From positions 62,001-126,000 of the forward strand of contig NZ_BPQJ01000016.1 of NCBI RefSeq assembly GCF_022179185.1: DNA of 64,000 nucleotides, in the 5' to 3' direction. This document shows positions 18,716 to 27,275 of this stretch, one piece after another. The stretch's first letter is position 1. Every line of letters begins with the position of its first letter. The DNA is from Methylobacterium frigidaeris. Its GTDB lineage: Bacteria > Pseudomonadota > Alphaproteobacteria > Rhizobiales > Beijerinckiaceae. A program made the position numbers and the translations under genes. The notes beneath the pieces are model-generated. The model did not search any database. It saw nothing but the letters and a program-made list of their open reading frames with translations, and had not been told where the DNA came from.

Positions 18716-20107
18716 TCACCCCGCCTTCGACAACGGATCCGCGATACTCTCCAGCGACTTGCCCTCCGCATCGACCCCCAGCCGCCACTCCGTCACTGCC
18801 GCGAGCACCAGGAGCAGGGCCGCCCCCGCATAGCCCCCGGCCAAGGCCCAGTGCTGGCCGGATTCGATCAGGTGGGTGAAGAGCCAGGGCGCCATCACGC
18901 CGCCGGCGCCGGTGCCGAGCGCGTAGAACACCGCGATGGCGAGGGCCCGGGTCTCGAGCGGAAAGATCTCGCTCGCCGTGAGGTAGGCGGAACTCGCGGC
19001 CGCCGAGGCAACGAAGAAGATCGCGATCCAGGCGAAGGTCTGGGTCCAGGCGGTGAACAGGTCGAGGCCGAACACCACCGCCGTGCCCATCAGCAGCACC
19101 CCGCTTAAGCCGAAGGTGCCGGCGATCATCCGGCGCCGGCCGATCGTGTCGAAGAAGTGGCCGAGAAGCAGGGGGCCGAGGAAGTTGCCGATGGCGAGGG
19201 GCACCAGGAAGACGCCGGCCCGGTTCTCCGGCACGCCGTAGAACTTCGCCAGCACCAGCCCGTAGGTGAAGAACACCGCGTTGAACAGGAAGGCCTGGGC
19301 GATCATCAGCACCAGAGCCAGGATGCTGCGGCCGCGGTGCTTGTGCACCATCGAGGCGAAGATCTCGCCGAAGCCGAAGCTCTTCTTGGGGTGTACCTCG
19401 AGGATGCCTTCCGCCTTCGGCAGGGTCTTCCCGGTTTCGGCCTCGATCGTGCGCTCGATCTCCGCTACCGTGCGCTCGGCCTCCGCCTCGCGGCCGTGGG
19501 TGACGAGCCAGCGCGGGCTCTCGGGCACGTAGCGGCGCAGGAACAGGATGAACAGGCCGAGCACGCCGCCGATGCCGAAGCCGAGGCGCCAGCCGAAATC
19601 CGGGTCGAGGAGGTTGGGGTCGAGGAGGAGCAGCGAGGCCCCCGCCCCCGCCGCGGCGCCGATCCAGAAGCTGCCGTTGACGATGAGGTCGACCCGACCG
19701 CGATACTTGGCGGGGATCAGCTCGTCGATGGCGGAATTGATCGCCGCGTACTCGCCGCCGATGCCGAGCCCGGTGACGAGGCGAAACAGCGCGAAGCTCC
19801 AGAAATCCCAGGCGAGCGCGCTAGCGATGACGCCGCCGACATAGATCATCAGCGTGGCATAGAAGACGAGGCGGCGCCCGAACCGGTCGGTGAGCCAGCC
19901 GAAGACCAGGGCGCCGACCACCGCGCCGACGACGTAGAACGAGGCTGAGGCGCCGATCTGCTGGAGGGTGAGGCCGAGCGCCCGCTGATCCTGCAGCACC
20001 GGGCCGATCGCCCCGACGATGGTGACCTCGAGCCCGTCGAGCACCCAGGTGATGCCGAGCGCGATGACCAGCAGCAGGTGGAAGCGGCTCCAGGGCAGCC
20101 GGTCCAT
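18716..20107 (-). CDS. MFS transporter (metabolite:H+ symporter type)
   Basis: A 463-residue 12-helix carrier. The first helix HLLLVIALGITWVLDGLEVTIVGAIGPVL carries the D-x-x-D/E pattern of the aromatic-acid/sugar symporter group. The classic MFS loop WLTDRFGRRLVFYATLMIYVGG lies between helices 2 and 3, RLVTGLGIGGEYAAINSAIDELIPAKYRGR marks helix 4, and RYVPESPRWLVTHGREAEAE is the central loop. The second-half loop GHFFDTIGRRRMIAG is also present. The ATG at 20107 is preferred; upstream GTG codons would add a Pro/Ala-rich leader. The substrate is not predictable from sequence. It is divergent from the FetAB-like operon, with about 200 bp between. Confidence 0.83.
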   Translation of the reverse strand: MDRLPWSRFHLLLVIALGITWVLDGLEVTIVGAIGPVLQDQRALGLTLQQIGASASFYVVGAVVGALVFGWLTDRFGRRLVFYATLMIYVGGVIASALAWDFWSFALFRLVTGLGIGGEYAAINSAIDELIPAKYRGRVDLIVNGSFWIGAAAGAGASLLLLDPNLLDPDFGWRLGFGIGGVLGLFILFLRRYVPESPRWLVTHGREAEAERTVAEIERTIEAETGKTLPKAEGILEVHPKKSFGFGEIFASMVHKHRGRSILALVLMIAQAFLFNAVFFTYGLVLAKFYGVPENRAGVFLVPLAIGNFLGPLLLGHFFDTIGRRRMIAGTFGLSGVLLMGTAVVFGLDLFTAWTQTFAWIAIFFVASAAASSAYLTASEIFPLETRALAIAVFYALGTGAGGVMAPWLFTHLIESGQHWALAGGYAGAALLLVLAAVTEWRLGVDAEGKSLESIADPLSKAG

Positions 20108-20311
20108 CCGGGCCGGCACGTCGGTGCGCACCACACCCGTCCCGGCGCTCCGCGCCGTTCCCGCTCCTGCCGCCAAATTTCCCGCAGCCAAGTCTCCTGC
20201 AGCCACGTTCCATCCTCCCGAATCATCCGTGGCCAACTCAAACCGCAGCGGAGCCGTTGCGTTCCGCGCGCGCCTCCCGCACATCAAGCAGGACCTGCCG
20301 CCGCGCCGCCC

Positions 20312-20917
20312 ATGCTCCGCATCGAGTCCCTCCGCCGCGACCGTTTCGGGCCCTTCGACTTCGGGCCCTTCGACCTGGCGCTCGCGCCGGGCGAGGCCTG
20401 CGCGGTCACGGGGCCTTCGGGGGCGGGCAAGAGCGTGCTGCTGCGCATGATCGCCGATCTCGACCCGTCCGAGGGCCGGGTCAGCCTCGACGGGATCGAC
20501 CGGGAGGCGATGCCGGCGCCGCTCTGGCGCAGGCAGGTGACCTATCTCGCCGCCGAGCCCGGCTGGTGGGCCGAGACCGTGGCCGAGCACTTTTCCGCCG
20601 ACGCGCCCGCCCGCCTCGATCCCGAGCGCATGGCCCTGCTCCTGCCGCCGGAGGTTTTCGGCTGGCCGGTGGCGCGGCTCTCCACCGGCGAGCGCCAGCG
20701 CCTCGCCCTGCTGCGGGCGCTGGCCGGCGGGCCGCGGGTGCTGCTCCTCGACGAGCCGACCGCCTCCCTCGACCCCGACAGCGTGCGGGGCGCCGAGGCG
20801 GTGATCGAGGCCCGCCGCGCCGCCGGGCTGAGCGTCGTCCTCGTCTCCCACGATCCCGCCCAGGTGACGCGCCTGACCACCCGCCGGCTCGCGGTGGCGG
20901 GCGGGCGCCCCCTCTGA
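20312..20917 (+). CDS. ABC transporter ATP-binding protein, FetA/YbbL-like
   Basis: A 201-residue single ABC ATPase: Walker A TGPSGAGKSVLL near residue 34, signature LSTGERQRLALLRALAG, Walker B VLLLDEPTASLD and the switch His in VVLVSHDP. It is paired with the permease gene 10 bp downstream. This two-gene layout and the short ATPase match the FetAB (YbbLM) iron exporter of E. coli, proposed to relieve iron-linked oxidative stress. Metal specificity is inferred only from the partner family. Confidence 0.82.
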   Translation: MLRIESLRRDRFGPFDFGPFDLALAPGEACAVTGPSGAGKSVLLRMIADLDPSEGRVSLDGIDREAMPAPLWRRQVTYLAAEPGWWAETVAEHFSADAPARLDPERMALLLPPEVFGWPVARLSTGERQRLALLRALAGGPRVLLLDEPTASLDPDSVRGAEAVIEARRAAGLSVVLVSHDPAQVTRLTTRRLAVAGGRPL

Positions 20918-20927
20918 TCCGATCCGC

Positions 20928-21713
20928 ATGATTCCTTCGCCCGGGCCTCTCGATCTCGCCCTCGGGGCGGGCTTCGTCCTCGTCAATGCCGGCCTGTCGG
21001 CGGCCCTCGGTCTCGGTCTCGCCCGAACGATCCTGGTCGCGGCCTGCCGGCTGGTGGCGCAGCTCACCCTGGTCGGGCTGGTGTTGCGCACGGTGTTCGG
21101 CCTCGGGGCGCCGGGGCCCGTGGTCGGGGTGGTCGCCGTGATGGCGCTCGCCGCCGCCTACGAGATCGGCGCCCGGCAGGAGCGGCCCCTCCGGGGTCCG
21201 TGGCGCTACGCGCTCGGCGGCGCCGTGGGCGCGGGGGCGACGGTCGTCGCCGTCGCGGTCGGCCTCGCGTCCTTACGCCCGCATCCCTGGTGGGACCCGC
21301 ACGCGCTGATCCCCCTCGCCGGGATCGTGCTGGGTTCGGTGATGAGCGGGATCGCGATCGGGCTCAACGGCTTCACCGGAGCCGTGCGGCGCGAGCGGGC
21401 GGGCATCGAGGCGCGCCTGGCGCTCGGCGCCACGAGGAACGAGGCGCTGGCACCGCTGGTCCGCAGCGCGGTCCGGGCCGGGCTGATCCCGGTGCTCAAC
21501 CAGATGGCGGCGGCGGGGCTGATCACGCTCCCGGGGATGATGACCGGCCAGATCCTCGCCGGGCAGGACCCGCAAGGGGCGGCCGCGTCGCAGATCCTGA
21601 TCCTGTTCCTGCTCGCGGGGGCGAGCGGCCTCGGGGTGACGGGGGCGGTCCTCGCCGCGTCGCGCCGGCTCACCGATGCGCGTCACCGCCTGCGGCTCGA
21701 CCGGCTGGCGTGA
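20928..21713 (+). CDS. FetB/YbbM-like ABC exporter permease
   Basis: A 261-residue permease of the UPF0014 (FetB/YbbM) family with about six to seven membrane helices. Landmarks are ARTILVAACRLVAQLTLVGLVLR, EIGARQERPLRG, the long loop GIEARLALGATRNEALAPLVRSAVRAGLIPVLNQMAAAGLITLPGMMTGQILAGQDPQGAAASQILILF, which is the family's most conserved block. It sits 10 bp after its ATPase gene and probably forms an iron-export operon with it. Confidence 0.85.
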   Translation: MIPSPGPLDLALGAGFVLVNAGLSAALGLGLARTILVAACRLVAQLTLVGLVLRTVFGLGAPGPVVGVVAVMALAAAYEIGARQERPLRGPWRYALGGAVGAGATVVAVAVGLASLRPHPWWDPHALIPLAGIVLGSVMSGIAIGLNGFTGAVRRERAGIEARLALGATRNEALAPLVRSAVRAGLIPVLNQMAAAGLITLPGMMTGQILAGQDPQGAAASQILILFLLAGASGLGVTGAVLAASRRLTDARHRLRLDRLA

Positions 21714-21734
21714 CGGCAGGCTTCTGCCGGTGGA

Positions 21735-22451
21735 TCAGCCCGGGCTGCGGCCGGTCTCGGCGGCGGCGACGCGGCAGATGTTGCGGGCAGGGCCGAGCTC
21801 GGCGAGCGGGGTCTGCTGGGTGTTGCGCGCGACCCGGACCGGGCGCGAGGTCCAGCGGGCGCTGCCGGCCGAGCCGGACTGGGCTTGAGCGAGCTGGGTC
21901 GCGGCGGCCGGGGCCCGGTGCGCCGTCGTGCCCTCGCGGTCGTACCACGGGCGCTTCTCGTAGAAGGCGTTACCGCCGGCCAGCGCTACGTAGTGCATGT
22001 TGCGGTAGGAGAAGGTGTAGCCGGCGGTATGGAAGAACATCGCGCCGCCGACCTTCTCGTGGCGCTCGCCGGCCAGGATCGCGTCGGCGATCTGCTCGGC
22101 CTTCTCGCGCTCACGATCACGCATCGGCTTGTGCAGCACGCCGGTGGCGAACTGGCGCTTCTGGCCGACGACGCCGCAGATCGAGTTCGGGTAGGCCGGC
22201 GCCTCGAGCCGGTTCATCACCACGGTGCCAACCGCGAGCAGGCCCTCCTCGCTCGAGCGGTTGGACTCGAAGTACATCGCGCGGGCGAGGCAGTCCCGGT
22301 CGGCGCTGGTGACGGCGGCGAGCTGCTTGCGGTCCGGAAGGCTTCCCGTCGTGTCGACCCCGGCCGGCATCAGGCTGCAGGCGCCGAGATGCGGCGCCGT
22401 GGCGAGAACCGCGAGGGCGGCGGTGATGGGGAAAGTCCGGTTCCGCGTCAT
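21735..22451 (-). CDS. Cell-wall hydrolase, SleB/Hydrolase_2 family lipoprotein
   Basis: A 238-residue exported protein. The N-terminus ends in a lipobox-like LGAC (cys ~25), so it is probably lipid-anchored. The SleB-type domain is clear: DRDCLARAMYFESNRSSEEGLLAVGTVVMNRLEAPAYPNSICGVVGQKRQF, with the catalytic Glu in YFES, and later GAMFFHTAGYTFSY. In spore formers SleB cleaves cortex; in proteobacteria such proteins act on peptidoglycan remodelling. The C-terminal ~60 residues are low-complexity Ala/Thr/Gln/Arg. Convergent with the FetB-like permease gene. Confidence 0.83.
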   Translation of the reverse strand: MTRNRTFPITAALAVLATAPHLGACSLMPAGVDTTGSLPDRKQLAAVTSADRDCLARAMYFESNRSSEEGLLAVGTVVMNRLEAPAYPNSICGVVGQKRQFATGVLHKPMRDREREKAEQIADAILAGERHEKVGGAMFFHTAGYTFSYRNMHYVALAGGNAFYEKRPWYDREGTTAHRAPAAATQLAQAQSGSAGSARWTSRPVRVARNTQQTPLAELGPARNICRVAAAETGRSPG

Positions 22452-22675
22452 GCAGGCCCCTCTCGTTGCATTGGCCGGGCACGGCCGGAATGGCCGCGCT
22501 CGAGGTCAAGCTTGGGGCGGAATGTGGCGAAGGCGGGGCGTGGATACGGTTCGTAAACCAATCCTCGCGCCGGGCAGTCAGATACAAGCGATCTGATGCA
22601 AACGGGAAACACCGCCGGCTCACGATCGGAGCGTCGCCCCACAGGCCCCGGAACGGCGGCGCGATCACGGCATGA

Positions 22676-22999
22676 TCATGACCAGTCGAGGGCAGCGCGG
22701 CTGTGCGGAGACGATGCCGCGGGCCCGGTTTCGTCCCGGCTCCGGCAATCCTGCGGCAGTCTCGCCGGTCTTGGCCCCCCGTTCGGATCGGCCGATGACA
22801 GGGGCACGAAGTCGAGGCCGGCCGGCGAGACCTCGCGCCGCAGGCCCATGTCGCGCAGCAACCGGTCGTCGAGCCAGGTCAACCTCGTGCGGTCGCGGCG
22901 CTGACGCAGGTGTCGTGACAGGGCGCCCTCCCCGGGCGGGCCACTCCCGGGGGCGCCTGGGCGGCAGAGGACGAGGAGGCGGCGAATCAGTGGCAGCAT
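22676..22999 (-). CDS. DUF1127-like small protein
   Basis: A 107-residue basic protein containing RTRLTWLDDRLLRDMGLRREV, which is the YjiS/DUF1127 pattern (a short Arg-rich motif with LDDRLLRDIGL). Family members are usually 45-75 residues; here an ~30-residue Pro/Gly leader and a tail of ~50 low-complexity residues extend it, so either end may be misplaced. In other alphaproteobacteria DUF1127 proteins are linked to RNA turnover and stress, but nothing here tests that. Confidence 0.55.
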   Translation of the reverse strand: MLPLIRRLLVLCRPGAPGSGPPGEGALSRHLRQRRDRTRLTWLDDRLLRDMGLRREVSPAGLDFVPLSSADPNGGPRPARLPQDCRSRDETGPAASSPHSRAALDWS

Positions 23000-23196
23000 G
23001 GCGAGCGCTTCCCATTGGGACGGGACGATCCTCGCTCAGCCCCCGGCCGCCGTGATTCGGTTCCGGCCGAAGCGTCCCGCAGCAGGCTTCGGCCGGGGCC
23101 CGGCGACCCAACCCATGCTTCGGCCATCGCCGAAGCGTCCGGCCTCTCCATGCCCTACAAGGGAGATCCGGGAGGAGCCTGCCCAAGGAGCTTGCC

Positions 23197-23931
23197 ATGG
23201 TGACCGTCGCCGCCTTCGCCCGCACCGCCGCCCTGGTGGGCGATCCGGCCCGTGCCGGCATGCTGACGGTGCTGATGGACGGCCGCGCGCTCACAGCGGC
23301 GGAACTCGCCCGCGCCGCCGGCGTCACGCCGCAGACCGCGAGCGGCCACCTCGCGAAGCTCGCGGAGGCCGGCCTCCTCACGGTCGCGCGCCAGGGCCGC
23401 CACCGCTATCACCGCCTCGCCTCCCCAGCGGTGGCCCGGATGCTGGAGGGCGTGATGGCGGTCGCCTCGATGCCGGACGCCGCCCGGCCGGCCGCAACCC
23501 GGGCTCCATCGATCCGCTCTCCTGGCCCCCGGGACGCCGCCCTGCGCGAGGCCCGGACCTGCTACGATCACCTCGCCGGCCGCCTCGCCGTCGCGATGGC
23601 GGATTCCCTCGTGGCGCGCGGCGCGGTCGAACTCGGGGAGGATGGCGGTGCCCTCACGCCGGCGGGCGAGGTCTTCCTGCGCGGCCTCGGGGTCGATCTC
23701 GATGCGGCGTCCGGTCGGCGGGTGTTCTGCCGCCCCTGCCTCGACTGGAGCGAGCGCCGGCCCCACATCGCCGGTGCTCTCGGGGCGGCCCTGCTGGCGA
23801 CCTGCCTCGACCGGGGCTGGCTGCGCCGGAGCGAGGGCAGCCGGGCCGTCGCGGTGACCCCCGGCGGGCGCCTCGCCCTGGGCCGGGCCTTCGGCTACCG
23901 GCAGGCCTGCGCCTGCGGCGACGCGGCGTGA
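23197..23931 (+). CDS. ArsR-family winged-helix transcriptional regulator
   Basis: A 244-residue regulator. The N-terminal winged helix is typical ArsR: DPARAGMLTVLMDGRALTAAELARAAGVTPQTASGHLAKLAEAGLLTVARQGRHRYHRLAS. The remaining ~150 residues include VFCRPCLDWSERRPHIAG and a C-terminal CACGD. The CxxC and CxC pairs could bind a metal, but they are not in the classical alpha-3 position, so the inducer is unknown. The C-terminal extension is that of the longer ArsR proteins common in actinobacteria and Methylobacterium. It stands alone; no obvious target gene is adjacent. Confidence 0.82.
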   Translation: MVTVAAFARTAALVGDPARAGMLTVLMDGRALTAAELARAAGVTPQTASGHLAKLAEAGLLTVARQGRHRYHRLASPAVARMLEGVMAVASMPDAARPAATRAPSIRSPGPRDAALREARTCYDHLAGRLAVAMADSLVARGAVELGEDGGALTPAGEVFLRGLGVDLDAASGRRVFCRPCLDWSERRPHIAGALGAALLATCLDRGWLRRSEGSRAVAVTPGGRLALGRAFGYRQACACGDAA

Positions 23932-23934
23932 CCG

Positions 23935-24231
23935 TCACGCCGCCGGCAGGGGCTCGTCCGCGGTCGCGGGGGCCGTCCGCAGCGTCAGGGGAACGTTGCC
24001 GCGGCCGGTGCGGCGGCGCTCCGTCGCCTCCTGCATGAGGGTGTGCGCGTACTCCGTCAGGGTGTGGCCGAGATCGGCCAGGGTGTCGGCGGTGGTCTCC
24101 TGGACGTTGGTGGCGTGGCAGGCCACGTCCACCAGACCCTCCATCATGTCGACGATCTCGCTCAGCGCCCGGACCAGGGGTGGCAGGATATCGGCCATTT
24201 CGTCGATCGTCGGCGGGGTGCGGCTGGTCAT
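23935..24231 (-). CDS. Small helical protein downstream of the AHL synthase
   Basis: A 98-residue acidic helical protein (IDEMADILPPLVRALSEIVDMMEGLVDVACHATNVQETTADTLADLGHTLTEYAHTLMQEATERRR) with no family I recognise and no signal peptide. It lies 80 bp downstream of the luxI-type gene on the same strand, so the two are probably co-transcribed. A role in AHL synthesis or its control is possible from position only. Confidence 0.6.
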   Translation of the reverse strand: MTSRTPPTIDEMADILPPLVRALSEIVDMMEGLVDVACHATNVQETTADTLADLGHTLTEYAHTLMQEATERRRTGRGNVPLTLRTAPATADEPLPAA

Positions 24232-24313
24232 GATCTCTCTCGCTGCCTCTCGTGTTGGTTCTTCATGTTGGTTCTTGGCGGTGTTCTTGGCGGTGTTCTC
24301 GGGGGCCGCCCTC

Positions 24314-24937
24314 TCAGGCCATCAGGTAGGTCGGCGAGGTCGGGGCCAGGACGGAGGCCTGGGTGCCCCGGATCTCCTGCAGCTTGCGCAGGGTGCGGGC
24401 GTCGAAGCGGGCCTCCACCGCGATGATCCGCTCGCCGTCGATCTCGGCCGGCACGCCTAGCGGCACGGCCCGGAAATGCAGCTGGAGGACGTGGAGCAGG
24501 TAGAGGATCGGCATCTGGGCGAGGAAGCAGGTCACCCCGTTCTCCAGGCCCCACTCGACGATGCCGGTCATCACCTCGAGGGTGACCGGGTGGTTCTTGC
24601 CGCGGGTGCGGTGGCTCGGCGCCACCGCCTGGCGGGTCCATTCCCAGATCTGCGGGCCGGCCGGCCGGTCGCCCTCGCACAGCTCCGGCAGCACGTCGGA
24701 GAGCAGGTGCGGCCGGGTCGTCGGCAGGAGCCGGCTGTAGCCGATCACCTGGCCGTTCTCGATCGCCAGGAAATGGGCCGCGTGGGCGGTGTCGAACTGG
24801 TCGATCTCGCGCCCGTCCGGGCGGCGCAGGGCATTCCACCCCTTCTCCTCGACGAAGACGCGGTGGCGCAGGCGCCAGACCTCCTCCATCTCGGCGGCGT
24901 AGCGATCCTGGTTGGCGGCGGTGACGACGTGGATCAT
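24314..24937 (-). CDS. Acyl-homoserine-lactone synthase (LuxI family)
   Basis: LuxI-type enzymes make AHL signals from S-adenosylmethionine and acyl-ACP. The family invariants are present: RLRHRVFVEEKGWNAL (Arg, Phe, Trp), EIDQFDTAHAAHFLAIENGQVIGYSRLLPTTRPHLLSDVLPEL (Asp, Asp, Arg) and the later IWEWTRQAVAPSHRT (Glu, Arg). The length from the ATG at 24937 is 207 residues, normal for the family; the start sits right at MIHVVTAANQ. No LuxR-type receptor is adjacent, so it is an orphan synthase here. A lux-box-like inverted repeat lies about 57 bp upstream. Confidence 0.9.
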   Translation of the reverse strand: MIHVVTAANQDRYAAEMEEVWRLRHRVFVEEKGWNALRRPDGREIDQFDTAHAAHFLAIENGQVIGYSRLLPTTRPHLLSDVLPELCEGDRPAGPQIWEWTRQAVAPSHRTRGKNHPVTLEVMTGIVEWGLENGVTCFLAQMPILYLLHVLQLHFRAVPLGVPAEIDGERIIAVEARFDARTLRKLQEIRGTQASVLAPTSPTYLMA

Positions 24938-24992
24938 GGGGACAGGCTCCTTGTCTCGGACCCTTTCTCCATGCTCTGACGGCGCAGCCGTA

Positions 24993-25008
24993 CTGGGGAA
25001 TTTCCTAG
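24993..25008. promoter_or_regulatory. Lux-box-like inverted repeat upstream of the AHL synthase
   Basis: CTGGGGAA TTTCCTAG is a 16-bp imperfect palindrome (6 of 8 positions pair). Its position about 57 bp before the luxI-type ATG is right for a LuxR-type activator site. No cognate LuxR is in the window, so this rests on position and symmetry only. Confidence 0.4.
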
Positions 25009-25154
25009 GAGCCCTGTCCTGGGTGGGCCGCAGGGCGACGCGCGGGGCGCGATCCAGGCCGGCTCGCCGTCCTTGTGGGCAACGCAATCCTCCACGTCGC
25101 GAACCGGAAGGCCAGGCTTGGAGTTGACCCTCCGGAATGAGCCGGAGAGGTCGA

Positions 25155-25439
25155 ATGTCGATGCCGTTGACCCGCACCGTCGCCTTGGCGGCGGTCATCG
25201 TGCTTCTGTCGCCCGTCGGGCGGGCGAGTGCGCAAGGAACCGAGCGCCAGCGCCTGGCCTGCATGACGGACGCGATGACGCTGTGCGCGAGCGACGTGCC
25301 CAACACGCGGCGCATCGAGGCCTGCCTGCGCCGGAACTATGCCAGCGTCAGCCCGCCCTGCCAGGGGGAGCTCGACTCGGCCCGTGCCGCCGCTGGCGGC
25401 CCCACCGCCACCGGGGGGATCGTTCCTTACCATCGCTGA
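25155..25439 (+). CDS. Small exported Cys-containing protein
   Basis: From the ATG at 25155 (ribosome-binding site GAGAGG) the product is 94 residues: signal peptide MSMPLTRTVALAAVIVLLSPVGRASAQ, then ERQRLACMTDAMTLCASDVPNTRRIEACLRRNYASVSPPCQGEL with four cysteines in the spacing of Cys-rich periplasmic proteins, then a Gly/Ala tail. An ATG six codons earlier is also possible. No function assigned. Confidence 0.65.
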   Translation: MSMPLTRTVALAAVIVLLSPVGRASAQGTERQRLACMTDAMTLCASDVPNTRRIEACLRRNYASVSPPCQGELDSARAAAGGPTATGGIVPYHR

Positions 25440-25586
25440 CCATGCCAGCCCCCGCCCTTCACGAATGATTCCCGCTCTCTCCTTCGTGTCGTCCCGGTGG
25501 CGAGGGCCCGGCCTCCGGGCTAAACTCGGGCGGCGCGGCGCCGGCGGGATCAACCCGACGGCGACCGCGTGAACGGGAGGACGCTC

Positions 25587-26066
25587 ATGGTGGAGACGGA
25601 GAACTGCTCGCGGCGGGTCCTGTTGGCGGGCATGACGGTGGGTCTGGCGATGCCGGTGCTGGCGGCTGGATCGGTGACGGCGCACGCCGCGGACGAGAGC
25701 GAGGCGGTGGCCCGCCAGCTTGAGGCCCTGCGGGTCGCGATCGTGGAGGGCGACGCCAAGGCACTCGACGCCCTCACTCATCCGCAGATGAGCTACGGCC
25801 ATTCGAGCGGCCGCAAGATCGAGACCAAGCCCCAGTTCATCGCCAGCCTCGCCGGCAAGACCAACTACAAGTCGCTGACCTTCTCCGAGCAGTGGATCCA
25901 GGTCGTCGGCGACAACGCCCTGGTCCGCCACGTCTGGGATGGCGCCGACATCCTGCCCAACGGCGAGACCGGCCGCTCCTACATCGCGGTGATGCAGGTC
26001 TGGCTCAAGGACGGGGGCCCATGGCGGCTGCTCGCCCGCCAGAGCTGCCCACTCAAGCCGGCCTGA
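25587..26066 (+). CDS. NTF2-like (DUF4440-type) exported protein with Tat-like signal
   Basis: A 159-residue protein. The N-terminus has a twin-Arg signal pattern (SRRVLLAGMTVGLAMPVLAAGS) and a cleavage site near AHAAD. The mature part is an NTF2/SnoaL-like fold: AVARQLEALRVAIVEGDAKALDALTHPQMSYGHSSGRKIETKPQFIASLAGKTNYKSLTFSEQWIQVVGDNALVRHVWDG and AVMQVWLKDGGPWRLLARQS. Such domains are small binding or catalytic cones; no ligand can be named. Start ATG 25587 is preceded by GGGAGG. Confidence 0.75.
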   Translation: MVETENCSRRVLLAGMTVGLAMPVLAAGSVTAHAADESEAVARQLEALRVAIVEGDAKALDALTHPQMSYGHSSGRKIETKPQFIASLAGKTNYKSLTFSEQWIQVVGDNALVRHVWDGADILPNGETGRSYIAVMQVWLKDGGPWRLLARQSCPLKPA

Positions 26067-26142
26067 TCGCCGGAGGGGCCGGGACGGCTGGCGGGATACT
26101 CGGAACGACGGCCAAGCTCGGGCGTTTCCGCTCGCCTCACCG

Positions 26143-26502
26143 ATGCCCGGTGGCGGCGAAGCGGGAGCGTGGGTGGTGCGGTCGGACCGGCAGGTGAGCA
26201 CGATCAGGTTGGTCGCCGAGGCCGTCCGCCTCGCCAGCAGCCTGGCCGTCAAGGAGATCACGCTGTTCTCCGACGAGGTCGACCGGATCGTTCGGGTCGT
26301 CTCGGGTTGGACTCTGTGGGGCGGCGCGATCCTGCTCCTCGCCTGCGTCAGCGGCTTCCTGCTGCTGATGGCCCTGGTGAAGGGCCTCGGGGCGCTGATC
26401 GGCTCGGAGGCGGTCGCCGCGGTGGTCGGGGCGGCGCCCTTCGCCGTCGCGGCCGCCCTGCTGACGCTGTGGGGCCTGCGGAAGATGGACCTGCGGCGGT
26501 AG
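26143..26502 (+). CDS. Phage-holin-like (DUF1469) small membrane protein
   Basis: A 119-residue protein with a short cytoplasmic helix STIRLVAEAVRLASSLAVKEITLFSDEVDRIV followed by two strong membrane segments (GAILLLACVSGFLLLMALVKGL and AAVVGAAPFAVAAALLTLWGL) and a final KMDLRR. This is the layout of the Phage_holin_3_6/DUF1469 family, common in bacteria outside phages. A GTG near 26176 after a GGGAGCG stretch could be the true start, which would remove about ten residues. Confidence 0.62.
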   Translation: MPGGGEAGAWVVRSDRQVSTIRLVAEAVRLASSLAVKEITLFSDEVDRIVRVVSGWTLWGGAILLLACVSGFLLLMALVKGLGALIGSEAVAAVVGAAPFAVAAALLTLWGLRKMDLRR

Positions 26503-26505
26503 ATT

Positions 26506-27275
26506 TCAGCGGGTGAGATAGGCCGGGACGCGCACCAGTGCGTCGGTCCGCGCCGCTCGCGGACCAGCCGGTCGGAGGCATCGAAATCGTGCACTGCGCC
26601 GGGATAGACCGTGATTTCGACCGGCTCGCCCCGTCCCCTTGCCGCCTCGGCCAGGGCGCGGCAGGGCGCGGCGCCGGTCCAGTCATCGGCGCCGCCGACC
26701 AGGATGAGCAGCGGCATGCGGTTGCGCCAGCCCTGCTCCAGGGTGGCGCGGCAGCAGCCCGGATAGAACGCGACGGCGCGGGCAAAGGCGTAATCCGCGG
26801 TCCGGCGCGGATCGCCGCCAGTACCGTCGAGCCGCCGTTGGACCAGCCGAGCAGCGAGACCGCCTTCGTCTGCACGTCGGGACGGCTGACCAGACAGGCC
26901 TGCGCGGCTTCGGTATCCGCGATGCGCTCGCCGCCGGGCCGCGCGGCGGGAGACCCGGCATTGCGGCCCGAGGCTGCGGGAGCCGAAGCTGTCGGGAAAC
27001 AGCACCACGAAGCCCTGCGCGGACAAGCGCTCGCCCCAATCGGCGTGGCGCTCGGCGAGCGAGCCGGCCCGCTCGAACAGGCCGCCGCAGCCGCGCAGCG
27101 CGACGATGGCGGGGAACGGTCCCTGGCCGGCGGGCCGAGAGAGCTGCCCTTGCAGCGCGATTCCGTCCGGACCCGGAACCGTGACGGCAGCGGGCTCCGC
27201 CCACGCGGCGGTCGTCAGGAGAGCCGGAAGCGCCGCGGCGCCGATGGGCCGTGCACCGCGTCGAACCCCGACCAT
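26506..27275 (-). pseudogene. Dienelactone-hydrolase-family protein, frameshifted
   Basis: Reading leftward from the ATG at 27275, the frame gives a signal peptide and GPFPAIVALRGCGGLFERAGSLAERHADWGERLSAQGFVVLFPDSFGSRSLGPQC, the N-terminal half of a DLH/alpha-beta hydrolase. The next block, VSLLGWSNGGSTVLAAIRA with the nucleophile elbow G-x-S-x-G, is in a second frame near 26830-26870. The rest (ADYAFARAVAFYPGCC, MPLLILVGGADDWT, VEITVYPGAVHDFDA with the catalytic Asp and His) returns to the first frame. A further frame change near the 3' end would give a natural stop at 26506. The catalytic triad is all present, so the breaks are recent or sequencing errors. Confidence 0.72.

Noticed and set aside
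18716..21091. MFS gene extended upstream to 791 residues
   Set aside because: The extra 328 codons overlap the divergent FetAB-like genes and have no homology; the family starts at the ATG at 20107.
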